From: Aliidongia dinghuensis | GTDB taxonomy: Bacteria > Pseudomonadota > Alphaproteobacteria > ATCC43930 > CGMCC-115725 | Direction of reading: 5' to 3' | NCBI RefSeq assembly: GCF_014643535.1 | Contig: NZ_BMJQ01000002.1 | Coordinates: 310,001-374,000, forward strand | Length of the DNA stretch: 64,000 bases | Part shown: positions 45,085 through 54,300 of the stretch, piece after piece | How positions within the stretch are numbered: the first letter of the stretch is position 1 | Layout of the letters: the number at the start of each line of letters is the position of its first letter | Program-made: the position numbers and the translations under genes | Notes under the pieces: generated by a model | The model's input: only the letters and a program-made list of their open reading frames with translations | Databases searched by the model: none | Told to the model about the DNA's origin: nothing

Positions 45085-46752
45085 ATGCTTCATGGGCTTT
45101 GGGGCTTGCTTGCCTCTCGTGACCAGGAGAAATTTATTATTGTGAACTATTCTTATCGCGCGCCGGGGGAGGGCGGTGCAACGGAGGACGCTTTGCCTGA
45201 CGGGCCGACGCTGGTAGTCCCTGCGTTCCGGGTTTCCGAGCTACTGGGAGCGCCAGCCCGAGGCGATGTGCGATCGCCCACGGTCGTTGCTCGGCGTGTC
45301 TTTCGCTGTTGCTGCGCCCTGCTCGCGATCGGCGCGATCCTGCATATCGCCATGCCGCTCCTCGCAGCGAGCCTGCCGTTCGAGCGCAACTACAACGAAG
45401 GCTGGAACGCCTATCACGCGGCCCGCGCCCTGGACGGCGGTCCATTCTATGCCGGCAATCCGCTGCGGCCGGTCAATTATCCATTCCTGTCGTTCTTTCT
45501 GGCCGCGTGGTTGGCGCCCCTCGCCGGCGGCGTTCTTATGGCGGGCCGGTTGCTCAACCTCCTGGGGCTGGCCTCGATCGGGCTGACGTCGGCCTGGATC
45601 GTCCGCCGTCTTGGCGGCAAGGGGATCGGTTCCATCTGCACGGCCTTCCTCGCCGTCGGGTTCGTGGGGGTCCAGGCGCCGCGATGGGTCGGTGTGGACG
45701 ACCCGCAGCTGCTCGCCGAGGCTTTGATGCTGCTCGCGTTGGCCCACCATCTGGGCAGAGCGCCCACGACGCGCCGGCTGGCGATGACGGCCGCCCTGAT
45801 GGCGCTTGCGGGCTTCACGAAGCACAATCTCGTCGCCATTCCCTGCGCGATCACGCTCGATATCGCCGTCAACCATCGTCGCGTGCTGTGGCAGTGGCTG
45901 CTCTTGTCGACCGGCGCGATCCTCGCGCTCTTCGGTGCGACCTATGCCTTGGCCGGCGGCGATTTTTTGACCGAGCTTCTGGCGCCGCGCGAATGGGGGC
46001 TCCACCACCTGCTGCCCCATCTGCGCAAGTTCTTCAACGCGTTCAAGATTCCGCTCGTCGCGCTGGGCGTGTTTTTCGCTCGAGTGAAAGGGCCGCACCG
46101 TCACGTGGCGATCGTCGCCTGGGGCACGATCTCCTTCCTGTCGTCGGTCGCCTTCGCCGGCGGCGCGGGCGTCTCCTATAACAACTTCATCGACATGGCC
46201 GTTTTTCTCGCCATCACGGGCGGGCTCGCCATCGATCGCTGCAGCCGGGCGCCGATGCCGGCCGGTCGCGGCCGCACCATGCTCGTCCTGTTGCTGCCGG
46301 CGATCATCGCCGCCCCGATCCTCGACCGCATTCGCACGCCCATCGTCAACCTGGTCCGGTTCTCTGTCGACGGCACGCCTGCGGCTCAGCGGACCGCAGA
46401 CTTCGAAGCGGCGCGGCGCCTGCTGACGGCGCACCCGGGGCCAGCGATCTGCGAAAGCCTGTTGCTGTGCTTCGATGCGGGCAAGCCGCTGGTCGTCGAT
46501 CCCTACAACTCCTACCAAGCCATTCTCGCCGGACGGGTCGACGACGAAGCTGTGACCGGCCTGCTGAAGCGACGTGCCATAGCGGTGGTGCAGTTGCGCA
46601 CGCGCGCGCGGTTCCGCACCACGCCGAACGGCCGGCGTGTTTCGGATTTCGACGGACCGACCCGGTTCACCAACGATTTCTTCGATGCCCTTTTGGAGAA
46701 TTACGTGCTCGTCAGCGACAGCTCGGTTGGTGCCGTCTATCTGCCAAAGTAG
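45085..46752 (+). CDS. membrane glycosyltransferase-like protein (GT39/RgtA-type)
   Basis: A 555-residue polytopic protein with about ten hydrophobic segments. The first periplasmic loop has FERNYNEGWNAYHAARALDGGPFY, which resembles the acidic loop of GT39/ArnT-type glycosyltransferases (the PLDE-like site), and LYPFLSFF-like residues (NYPFLSFFLAAWL) follow. A long C-terminal soluble part ends in DSSVGAVYLPK. Such enzymes move sugars from lipid-linked donors to lipids or proteins. ATG 45085 lacks a good ribosome site; GTG 45142, with AGGAG upstream, is an alternative. The gene is alone, divergent from the metal regulator. Confidence 0.75.
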   Translation: MLHGLWGLLASRDQEKFIIVNYSYRAPGEGGATEDALPDGPTLVVPAFRVSELLGAPARGDVRSPTVVARRVFRCCCALLAIGAILHIAMPLLAASLPFERNYNEGWNAYHAARALDGGPFYAGNPLRPVNYPFLSFFLAAWLAPLAGGVLMAGRLLNLLGLASIGLTSAWIVRRLGGKGIGSICTAFLAVGFVGVQAPRWVGVDDPQLLAEALMLLALAHHLGRAPTTRRLAMTAALMALAGFTKHNLVAIPCAITLDIAVNHRRVLWQWLLLSTGAILALFGATYALAGGDFLTELLAPREWGLHHLLPHLRKFFNAFKIPLVALGVFFARVKGPHRHVAIVAWGTISFLSSVAFAGGAGVSYNNFIDMAVFLAITGGLAIDRCSRAPMPAGRGRTMLVLLLPAIIAAPILDRIRTPIVNLVRFSVDGTPAAQRTADFEAARRLLTAHPGPAICESLLLCFDAGKPLVVDPYNSYQAILAGRVDDEAVTGLLKRRAIAVVQLRTRARFRTTPNGRRVSDFDGPTRFTNDFFDALLENYVLVSDSSVGAVYLPK

Positions 46753-46841
46753 GGACGGTTGTTGCATCTGCCCGTTCGCCTCGACCTCGCGCATGCCGAC
46801 GGTGATCCAGATGTTTAGTCCCGGGCTTTGATCGCGGCGTG

Positions 46842-47198
46842 TCAATCGCCGGCCGGTCGACGGGGCGGGCCTGCCGGCCGGCGAAGAGCGTTGCGGCGGA
46901 GATGGATGCAAAAGACGACGGCCCAGCAGATCAACAGAGCACCCCCGAAGGGGATGGTCGCGAGTGCCAGCCATCCGAGAACCGCCATGGTGTAGAGCGG
47001 GTCACCGAAATCATGGCCGGCAATCACGCAAGGGTGAACCGCCGCCTCGTTCAGTTCGCATTCCGCAATGTTTGCGAGAAGGCCGGCCGCGACGACGGAA
47101 AGAACCGGGAAGAACGTCAGGAGGAGGATCGCGAGCAGCGAGAGCCCGTACAGGCGAGCGGGAAACCGCCTGCGTGCGGCCGATGGCGTCTCATTCAT
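46842..47198 (-). CDS. small two-helix membrane protein
   Basis: A 118-residue protein with two hydrophobic segments (about 18-42 and 70-98), a periplasmic loop with two cysteines (AECELNEAAVHPCVIAGHD) and a basic C-terminal tail. The loop cysteines could form a disulfide. I recognise it only as an uncharacterised family of similar small proteins in alphaproteobacteria. It converges with the glycosyltransferase gene. Confidence 0.6.
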   Translation of the reverse strand: MNETPSAARRRFPARLYGLSLLAILLLTFFPVLSVVAAGLLANIAECELNEAAVHPCVIAGHDFGDPLYTMAVLGWLALATIPFGGALLICWAVVFCIHLRRNALRRPAGPPRRPAGD

Positions 47199-47348
47199 TG
47201 GCGGAACGGCCGAATGCCGGGCGCACGGTGCTGGGATTTCTGCGAGACATGGTCCTCAACCTCACGCATGCACCCGAGGCCTGACGGCATGGGATTTTTC
47301 GCCGGATCGGATGTTCATGTAACAACCGAGGATAGATTGGAAACCGAA

Positions 47349-48086
47349 ATGAAGAACCGGCGCCTCTCCATTCGACATGCGGCACTGTCCCTGCTTCTGG
47401 CCATGCCCGTCCCGGCCCACGCACAAGCCCTGGCATTCGGCGGCAGCCCCGGCTCCTTCGCCAACTTCAACTTCCCGATCATCTCGCCGCAGCTCAGCCG
47501 CAACATCCTGCAGAGGGCTGCCGGGCCGGACAAGGCTGTGCATTCAGCACGCGGGACGACAGTCGACCTTACGGTCGGGAACGATCCGGCGGTCTCCGCG
47601 CGCGCGAGGCAAGCCTTTCTGGATGACATTCATCGCGGCGCAAGCAACGGCCTGACAAGACAGATCGAGCTCTCGCTCCAGCAGCAGGATGTCCGGTCGC
47701 AATTCGGCCTGGCGATTTCACCCTATGGGCTGCACCTGAACGATCTGGCGGATGTCACTGCCGCCTACTATGTGGCGATGTGGATGGCGGCCAACCAGGC
47801 TCCCCCGCCGACCAAGCCGCAAGTGCAGGCTGTGGGCGGGCAGCTGCACGAGGTGCTTGCCGAGCAGGGCATCCATCTTGATCCGGTGCAGCGTCAGCTT
47901 GGCGCCGAAGAAATTATGTATAAAACGGTCTGGCTGATCCATTTGCGCCAGGAAGCCGAGCGCCTGGCGGATCAAAGGGCCCGACAGCAATTGGCGGATG
48001 TGGTCTGGCAGGCGTTCAAACGCCAGCAGAATGTTGATCTGCGTGCGACGCTGCTGACCGACGCGGGTCTCGTCGGCAGGCCGTGA
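47349..48086 (+). CDS. exported protein of unknown function (DUF6683-like)
   Basis: A 245-residue protein. The start at ATG 47349 gives a good signal peptide (MKNRRLSIRHAALSLLLAMP, then VPAHAQA). The mature part is helical with HLNDLADVTAAYYVAMWMAAN and a C-terminal long helix rich in Arg and Gln (RARQQLADVVWQAFKRQQN). It resembles DUF6683 members, which are uncharacterised. It begins the plus-strand series that ends in the giant adhesin, so a role in that locus is possible but inferred. Confidence 0.65.
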   Translation: MKNRRLSIRHAALSLLLAMPVPAHAQALAFGGSPGSFANFNFPIISPQLSRNILQRAAGPDKAVHSARGTTVDLTVGNDPAVSARARQAFLDDIHRGASNGLTRQIELSLQQQDVRSQFGLAISPYGLHLNDLADVTAAYYVAMWMAANQAPPPTKPQVQAVGGQLHEVLAEQGIHLDPVQRQLGAEEIMYKTVWLIHLRQEAERLADQRARQQLADVVWQAFKRQQNVDLRATLLTDAGLVGRP

Positions 48087-48117
48087 GCCCGCGACCGTGA
48101 TCATTGAAGGAAAACCG

Positions 48118-48552
48118 ATGGGCCGATTGGCAGATTTTCTCCGGCGCCACAGAGAAACCGTCGGCAGAAGGCCGGTCATGCAGCGTATCGTGACGATCAT
48201 CGGTGCGTTTGTTTTGCTCGGCACGATTGTGGACGGATACGCGGGCAGTCCCGTCAGTTGGCAAGCTTTCTGCCGGCTTGATGCGGAGCAGGCCAAACCG
48301 TGCCGGATAACGGACTCCGTCACGTCCAACCTGGAGCACCACATGATATTTACTGCTGGAGAGGCCGAAATCCGGTTTTCCGGCAAGAACTCCGGTGCCT
48401 GGTGGTCCGGCGAGCTGAATGGCCGCCCGGCAATGGGCTACGAGAGCCATCGCGGCCATACCGTATTTTCAACGATAGACCTCAAGACGTCGTTCGAGTG
48501 GTGCGACAAAGCATCGGACGGCGGCAATGGCTCGATGCCATCTTGCCTGTGA
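48118..48552 (+). CDS. small membrane-anchored hypothetical protein
   Basis: A 144-residue protein; ATG 48118 is supported by GAAGGA just upstream. One membrane segment (about 25-42, IVTIIGAFVLLGTIVDGYAG) is followed by a periplasmic part containing four cysteines (FCRLDAEQAKPC, EWCDKAS, SMPSCL), so disulfides are likely. I do not recognise a family. It lies 31 bases after the DUF6683-like gene and 148 before the STN-protein gene, all on the same strand. Confidence 0.5.
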   Translation: MGRLADFLRRHRETVGRRPVMQRIVTIIGAFVLLGTIVDGYAGSPVSWQAFCRLDAEQAKPCRITDSVTSNLEHHMIFTAGEAEIRFSGKNSGAWWSGELNGRPAMGYESHRGHTVFSTIDLKTSFEWCDKASDGGNGSMPSCL

Positions 48553-48700
48553 GCCTGAAAGTTCGCGCCGGCGACGGATTTCGGTGCCCGTCGTGGCGCC
48601 TGGCTGTGATAGACCAAGCCGGCTTGCGCGCCTTGGGGGTGATCTTGGGCGAATTCGGGCGACGTTCTGCTCCGACCTGTTCCCTGGCGATCGTCGTGCC

Positions 48701-49387
48701 ATGACAATTGGGCGAGAGGCCGGCAACCTAGCGGGTGATGCCCTTCGGAGCCTTGCCGCCAGTGTGTTGCTGGTTCTGGGAACCGTCGCGGGCCTTCCCG
48801 GGCGAGCCATCGCTGCGGATGCCGGACCGGCGGCAGAAGCAGCAGTGGGCGCCATCTCGTTCGATATCCCGCCACAACCGCTTGAAGATGCGCTCTACGC
48901 ATTTGATACCGCGACAGGCATCGAGGTCCTCGTGGACGGCCGAGAGGTTGCCGGCCGGCGATCGGCGGCGGTCGAAGGCGTCTTTACGCCCGAGCAGGCG
49001 CTGCGCGTTCTGTTGCTCGGAAGCGGCCTCAAGGCAGAGAAAATCGGTTCCAACGCCATCACGCTCTCGCCCCAACGGATCCCCAGCAGCGCGCTTTATC
49101 GAGATTATTCGGCCCTCGTACAAAATGCTGTCGTTCGCATGCTGTGCCGCGAGCTCGGCACGCGGCCCGGCTCTTACCGCGCCGCCATGCGGCTTTGGCT
49201 CGATCCGTCCGGTACGGTCTCCAGGGCCGATCTGCTGAGCTCGACCGGCGATCCGGTGCGCGACCGGCGACTTCACGAAACTCTCGTGGGGAGCGGGGTC
49301 GGAACGCCGCCGCCGGTGGCGCTTCCGCAACCTGTCATCGTGGTGATCCTGCCGCGCTCGCCGCAGGTCAGCGGCGATTGCTCATAG
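48701..49387 (+). CDS. stand-alone STN-domain protein with TonB-C-like domain
   Basis: A 228-residue exported protein. Signal peptide up to about residue 32 (VLLVLGTVAGLPGRAIAAD). An STN domain follows (about 46-115: ISFDIPPQPLEDALYAFDTATGIEVLVDG, then FTPEQALRVLLLGSGLKAEKIGSNAITL). The C-terminal part (LVQNAVVRMLCRELGTRPGSY, then MRLWLDPSGTVSRADLLSSTGDPVRD) looks like a TonB C-terminal-type fold. STN domains normally sit at the N-terminus of TonB-dependent receptors and touch FecR. Here there is no receptor; a sigma factor and a FecR gene follow immediately, so this protein probably supplies the signal to FecR. No TonB-dependent receptor is nearby. Confidence 0.75.
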   Translation: MTIGREAGNLAGDALRSLAASVLLVLGTVAGLPGRAIAADAGPAAEAAVGAISFDIPPQPLEDALYAFDTATGIEVLVDGREVAGRRSAAVEGVFTPEQALRVLLLGSGLKAEKIGSNAITLSPQRIPSSALYRDYSALVQNAVVRMLCRELGTRPGSYRAAMRLWLDPSGTVSRADLLSSTGDPVRDRRLHETLVGSGVGTPPPVALPQPVIVVILPRSPQVSGDCS

Positions 49388-49444
49388 CAACACTCAGCTC
49401 GCCGCGATTTCGCGCTCTAACTATCTGATTGGAGACGGCTTCAC

Positions 49445-49480
49445 GGAATGAGTGGATCGCGAGGCGATTCCACTCATTCC
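49445..49480. terminator. strong hairpin between the STN gene and the sigma factor gene
   Basis: GGAATGAGTGGATCGC (49445-49460) pairs with GCGATTCCACTCATTCC (49464-49480), one bulged base and a three-base loop. It ends the STN gene's transcript region but has no T-run. A perfect repeat of this kind may also be a dispersed extragenic palindrome. Confidence 0.5.
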
Positions 49481-49497
49481 GATCCGGCTCTAGGACA

Positions 49498-49508
49498 CCG
49501 ACAAAAAA
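49498..49508 (+). promoter_or_regulatory. shared 11-mer element upstream of the sigma factor gene
   Basis: CCGACAAAAAA occurs here, 100 bases before the FecI-type sigma factor start, and again exactly at 51199-51209 before the giant adhesin gene. Two copies in front of these two genes suggest a promoter part read by the sigma factor itself. The downstream -10 part is not clear. The rest of the 49388-49608 gap holds the hairpin listed above. Confidence 0.45.
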
Positions 49509-49608
49509 AGATAACACTCCGACGATATGACTGCCGGAGCTGTATGAATTCCACGGCAACCGATCGACGTCGGTAGCGTCTCTGCAAGCGAGCCCTCAAG
49601 CCAGCATT

Positions 49609-50160
49609 ATGGCGGATACAAACCAAGCCCTGCTGCTGCGGCTGTTCATGAGCAATTACAGCGCATTGAAGGGACGGCTCGCGCGCCGGCTGGGGTCCGC
49701 CGACGCCGCGGATGAGGTGCTGCAGGAAACCTATCTCCGTGTCGAGCGGACGCCGGGAGAGGGGCCGGTTCAGCGCCCGCTGCCGTATCTTTTCCGCATC
49801 GCCCTCAATATCGCGGCCGACCTGCGCCGGTCGGACAATCGGCGGCTCGGCCGCTCCGAAATCGAACTGCTGCTGCGGCTCGAGCAGGACGAGCTCGATC
49901 CCGAGCGGGTTGCGGAAGGGCGCTCGTCGCTTCGCGCCCTGGTGCAGGCGCTTGATGATCTGCCGCCACGGAAGCGGGCGATCTTCATGGCGGCGCGGCT
50001 CGACGGGGCGTCCCATGCGGCAATCGCGGCCCGTTTCGGGATTTCGACGCGCCTTGTGGAGCGCGAACTCAAGCAGGCGCTCGACCATTGCCGGGACCGG
50101 CTGGAAATAAATCGTTCACAACCGTTCGGGACGGGCCGTTCGGCATCGTCTAAGAGATAG
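49609..50160 (+). CDS. FecI-type ECF sigma factor
   Basis: A 183-residue ECF sigma factor. Region 2 is at about 10-75 (SNYSALKGRLARRLGSADAADEVLQETYLRV and PYLFRIALNIAADLRR), and region 4 at about 105-160 (LVQALDDLPPRKRAIFMAARLDGASHAAIAARFGISTRLVERELKQALDHC). The ALDDLPPRKRAIF and STRLVER blocks are typical of the FecI group. The FecR gene follows ten bases later. It should be held by FecR and released by the outer signal, activating the adhesin gene and perhaps itself. Confidence 0.9.
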   Translation: MADTNQALLLRLFMSNYSALKGRLARRLGSADAADEVLQETYLRVERTPGEGPVQRPLPYLFRIALNIAADLRRSDNRRLGRSEIELLLRLEQDELDPERVAEGRSSLRALVQALDDLPPRKRAIFMAARLDGASHAAIAARFGISTRLVERELKQALDHCRDRLEINRSQPFGTGRSASSKR

Positions 50161-50169
50161 GAAACGATT

Positions 50170-51180
50170 GTGGCGGATTGGGCGCACGAAGGCATGGAGA
50201 CCGATCAGGGCACGCGCGAGGAGGCCGCGGTGAAGGATCAGGCCATGGCCTGGGTCATGCGCCTGACCTCTGGCAAGGCGACGCAAGAGGACGCGATCGC
50301 GCTGCGTCGCTGGCGCGAGCAGAGCGAGCTGCATCGGCGGACCTTCGCCGAAGCCAAGCTGCTGTGGGAGGCGCTCGGCCCCGCAGCGAAGGAGATCGCC
50401 CGGCGCGGGCCGGTCGCCGACGTCGCCGGCCGGTACGCGGCCCAGCACCTCGGACGCCGCGCTTTCATCGGCGGCGCCCTGGCCGCCTCGGCTGGGGCGG
50501 CCGCATATCTCGGGACACGACCCCCGTTCGGTCTCTGGCCCTCCATCGACGAGTTGCGGGCTGATTACCGGACCGGCACAGGAGAACAGCGACAAGTCGT
50601 CGTGGCGGGCGATGTGTCGCTGCTGCTGAATACACGGACGAGCGTCGATATCGGCACCGGCTCGTCGGGCAAGCGCGGGATCGATCTCATCTCCGGCGAG
50701 GCGGCCATAACGGCGAACGCCAGTGCTGCTGACCCCGTCACTGTTCTGGCGGCGGACGGTCGTGTCAGCGCGTCCGTGGCCCGGTTCATCATCCGCCGCG
50801 ATGAGGCGACCGTCCGCGTCACCAGCCTCGATGGCGCGGTCGAAGTCGCTCGCCATGATCGTTCCGCAACGGTGCCGCCCGGGCACCAGATCACTTACGA
50901 CAGGAGCGGGCTAGGGCCGGTCTCGCCGATCGATGTGGCGGCGGCGACAGCATGGCAGCACGGGGTGCTGATTTTCCGGCACGAAACCCTCGCGCACGTC
51001 ATCGCCGAGGTGAACCGGTACCGGCCGGGACGGATCGTCTTGCTCGATGCCGGCCTCGGCGCCCGCGATGTCGTCGCGAGCTTTCATCTCGATCGGATCG
51101 ACGAGGTGGTGGCGCATATCGAGCAGGCGTTCGGCGCCCGGGCGACCGTCCTGCCGGGGGGCGTGGTGCTGCTCGGCTGA
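50170..51180 (+). CDS. FecR-family anti-sigma/sigma regulator
   Basis: A 336-residue FecR-type protein with a GTG start at 50170 and AGGAAA five bases upstream. The cytoplasmic N-terminal part (residues 1-95, AWVMRLTSGKATQEDAIALRRWREQSELHRRTFAEAKLLWEAL) is the sigma-binding FecR domain. A membrane-spanning stretch (about 98-115) has a twin-arginine-like LGRRAFIGGALAASAGAAA. The periplasmic FecR domain follows (RQVVVAGDVSLLLNTRTSVDI, then EATVRVTSLDGAVEV, then WQHGVLIFRHETLAHVIAEVNRY). It would sense the STN protein outside and control the sigma factor inside. Confidence 0.9.
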   Translation: MADWAHEGMETDQGTREEAAVKDQAMAWVMRLTSGKATQEDAIALRRWREQSELHRRTFAEAKLLWEALGPAAKEIARRGPVADVAGRYAAQHLGRRAFIGGALAASAGAAAYLGTRPPFGLWPSIDELRADYRTGTGEQRQVVVAGDVSLLLNTRTSVDIGTGSSGKRGIDLISGEAAITANASAADPVTVLAADGRVSASVARFIIRRDEATVRVTSLDGAVEVARHDRSATVPPGHQITYDRSGLGPVSPIDVAAATAWQHGVLIFRHETLAHVIAEVNRYRPGRIVLLDAGLGARDVVASFHLDRIDEVVAHIEQAFGARATVLPGGVVLLG

Positions 51181-51198
51181 GCCCGGGCAGATTCCGGT

Positions 51199-51209
51199 CC
51201 GACAAAAAA
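51199..51209 (+). promoter_or_regulatory. shared 11-mer element upstream of the giant adhesin gene
   Basis: CCGACAAAAAA again, 135 bases before the adhesin start, followed by TTTTCGCGGCG. The same element precedes the FecI-type gene. It is the best visible candidate for a sigma-factor-dependent promoter of the adhesin gene; the -10 part is not identified. Confidence 0.45.
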
Positions 51210-51343
51210 TTTTCGCGGCGCTGTTCGGGATCGGTCCGAGGGTGGCGGTCTCTTAAGCGAGGGGGGCGAGATCCAGTCTCGGCCTCTGCTTGCTGCGTCG
51301 ACCGTCGTTGGGCGCAGTCGTGACCTTCGGAGAGAGCCCGTTC

Positions 51344-54300
51344 ATGCCCGTCCGTTCCGTTGCGTTCCGCCGTCACACGTTCCACATCGCGCTCCTGACC
51401 AGCGTCAGCGCGCTTACCTTGCTCGCCCTCGCGGCGCCGGCTGAAGCGGGCAACATCCTGGCGAGCGGCGGTGGGGCTTCGGCGGCGGTGGCGAGTGCCA
51501 GTGCCACTGCCATTGCTTCGGCGCAGCAGGCGGCCCAGGTGGCGGCACAGGCGCAGAACTCGCTGGCGCGGGCGACGCAGGCGCTGCAAGCGATGCAGGC
51601 GGCGCAAAGTGCCGCGCGGGCGTTGGCGCTTGCGGCACCCAGCGCGGTGCCGAACGGGCTCGCGACGGGCGGGCTCGTGCCGGACAGCGGGTTGGCGAGC
51701 CCCGGCGTCGCCAACCCGGTCATCAGCTGGGCCGGCGCCGGCACGCCGGTCCAGACGAGCGCCAATGGCCAGACCACGGTCACCATTCACCAGACCCAGG
51801 CGCAGGCGCTCCTCAACTGGAAGAGCTTCAACGTCGGGACGGGAACCACGGTCGACTTCGACCAGCAGGGCAACACCAAATGGGTGGCGCTGAACCAGAT
51901 CGCGGCAACGGGCGTGCCGAGCCAGATCCTGGGGTCGATCAAGGCCGACGGGCAGGTCTATCTCATCAACCCCAACGGCATCATCTTCGGTGGTGCCTCC
52001 CAGGTGAACGTCAACGCGCTGATCGCCTCGTCGGCCGTCATCAGCCCGAGCCAGTTCCTCACCAACGGCATCTACTCGACCCAGACCGGCAGCGCCTACA
52101 ACCCGAGCTTCAGCTATGCCGGCGGTGCCATCACGGTCGAGGCCGGCGCGCAGATCGCCACGAGCGCGCCATCCCAGGTCACGGCCGGTGGCGGCTTCGT
52201 GCTGTTGATGGGCACAAGCGTCGAGAACGCCGGCTCGATCACTACGCCGATGGGGCAGACCCTGCTCGCGGCGGGCGACGATTTCGTCGTTCGCCCCGGC
52301 TTCGGCACGAATGCAAACCAGTACTCGACCACCCGCGGCAACGAGATCGCGGTCGGGCTCAACACACTCGGCAGCAGCACGAAGGGCGGCAGCGGCAGCG
52401 TCGCCAATGCCGGCCTCATCTACGCCCCAACCGGCGACATCACGCTCGTCGGCGAGACGGTGACACAGAGTGGCATCCTGCTCTCGACCACCTCGGTGAA
52501 CGCGCGTGGCACGATCCACTTGCTGTCCTCCGCATCGGACCCGTTCGGCAGTGTGACGCTCGGCGGCGGCAGCCTTGCCGCGATCCTGCCGGATAGCAGC
52601 GGTGCTACGGCACTCGACAGCCAGCGCGCGGCGCTGATCGCCGCCTCCGGCGTCAATCCCTTGGCGACCGGGACGTTTGACGATTTGAGCACGCTGGCCG
52701 ATCTGCAGGATCAATCGCGGGTCGAAATCGTCACCGGCGGCACGGCCGAATTCCAGGCCAATTCTCTGACGCTCGCCCAGGGCGGGCAGGTGGCGGTGAG
52801 CGCCGCGAAGCGCATCCAGGCCGACAGCGGCGCCATCATCGACGTCTCGGGCCTCGTCAATGTCGCCCTGCCGATGTCGGCCAACGACATCTCGGTCAAC
52901 ATCCAGGGCAACGAGCTGCGTGACGCGCCGAGCAACCGGCTGACCACCAAGCTCAACAGCAATACCGTCTATGTCGATGCGCAGCAGCTGACGCTGGTGC
53001 CGGCCGGCACCGGGGGCTATTCGAGCGACCGCTATTACACGGCGGGCGGTCTCCTCGAAGTCTCGGGCTGGCTCGCCAACACGCCGCACACGATCGGCGA
53101 ATGGATGGCGACCGGTGGCACGATCACGCTCGCGACGGGCGGGGCCGGTGCCGTGGTGGCGCAGCCCGGCTCGACCTTCAACATCGATGGCGGCTCGCTT
53201 CAATACCAGGGCGGCTATCTCAAGCAGAGCTATGTGCAGGCGAGCAACGGCCAAGTCTACAATATCAATGTCGCCCCGGCCAACCTGACCTATGCCGGCG
53301 TCTACAACGGTTTTACCGTTGTTCATTACGTCGACGGCCAACCCGATGCCCAGCTGACCCAGATCTATGCCAACCCGCTGCATACGCCGAGCGAGATCTA
53401 CCAGCCGGGCTACACCGTCGGGCGCGACGCCGGCAGCCTCATCCTGTCGACGCCGACCGCGCTGTTCGAGGGCGACATCTCCGCGAACGTCATCACCGGC
53501 CAGCAGCAGGTGACGGCACGGCCGGCGGGCGTCACCGACAGCTACAAGCTGACGCAGACCACCGCACCGCTTGCCGGCTCGCTCACGCTCGCGGAGTACA
53601 ACAGCGATGGTCTAGCCGGCCCCTATACGACCGACGTGAAGTTCGACACCGTGGCGCCGGTAACATCGACGCTCGATCTTACCGCGTCGCTCCCGGCCAG
53701 CCGCGTCAATACCGCCTGGTTCGATGCGGCGACGCTCGACGGCTTCGGCCTCGGCGGCCTCACGATCGCGACCCAGGGTGCGATCGCCGTCAATGCGCCG
53801 CTGCAGTTGGCACCAGGCGCGCAGGTCAGGCTGACGGCGCCGACCGTCGACGTCGCCGCCGACATCACCGCGCGCTCCGGCAGCATCACGGTCACCAACA
53901 TTCTCCCCAACGTCGGGGCGCTGACGACCGCGACCGGCGGCGCGCAGCTCACGCTGGAGGCCGGTGCCACCGTCGACGCGCGCGGCTTGTGGGTCAACGC
54001 GCTGACCGATCCGAACAGCTTCGCCGGCCTTGCCTTCCTCAACGGCGGCAATGTCACGTTCGATTCGACGCAGAATCTCACGCTCACCAAGGGCAGCCTG
54101 ATCGACGTGTCCTCGGGCGGCGCCATTCTCGCCAACGGCAAGACTGCGGGCGGCAAGGGCGGCAACGTCACGCTGCTTGCCGGTCATACCGACGGCGGCG
54201 GAACGCCGGGTGACGGCACCCTGGTCCTGGATGGCGCCATCCAAGCCTATGGCGTCACTGGCGGCGGCACCTTGACCTTGTCCTCGCCCGGCAACCTGAT

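Noticed and set aside
48701..49387. STN protein as a TonB-dependent receptor or a secretin
   Set aside because: It is only 228 residues and has neither plug/barrel nor secretin domains.
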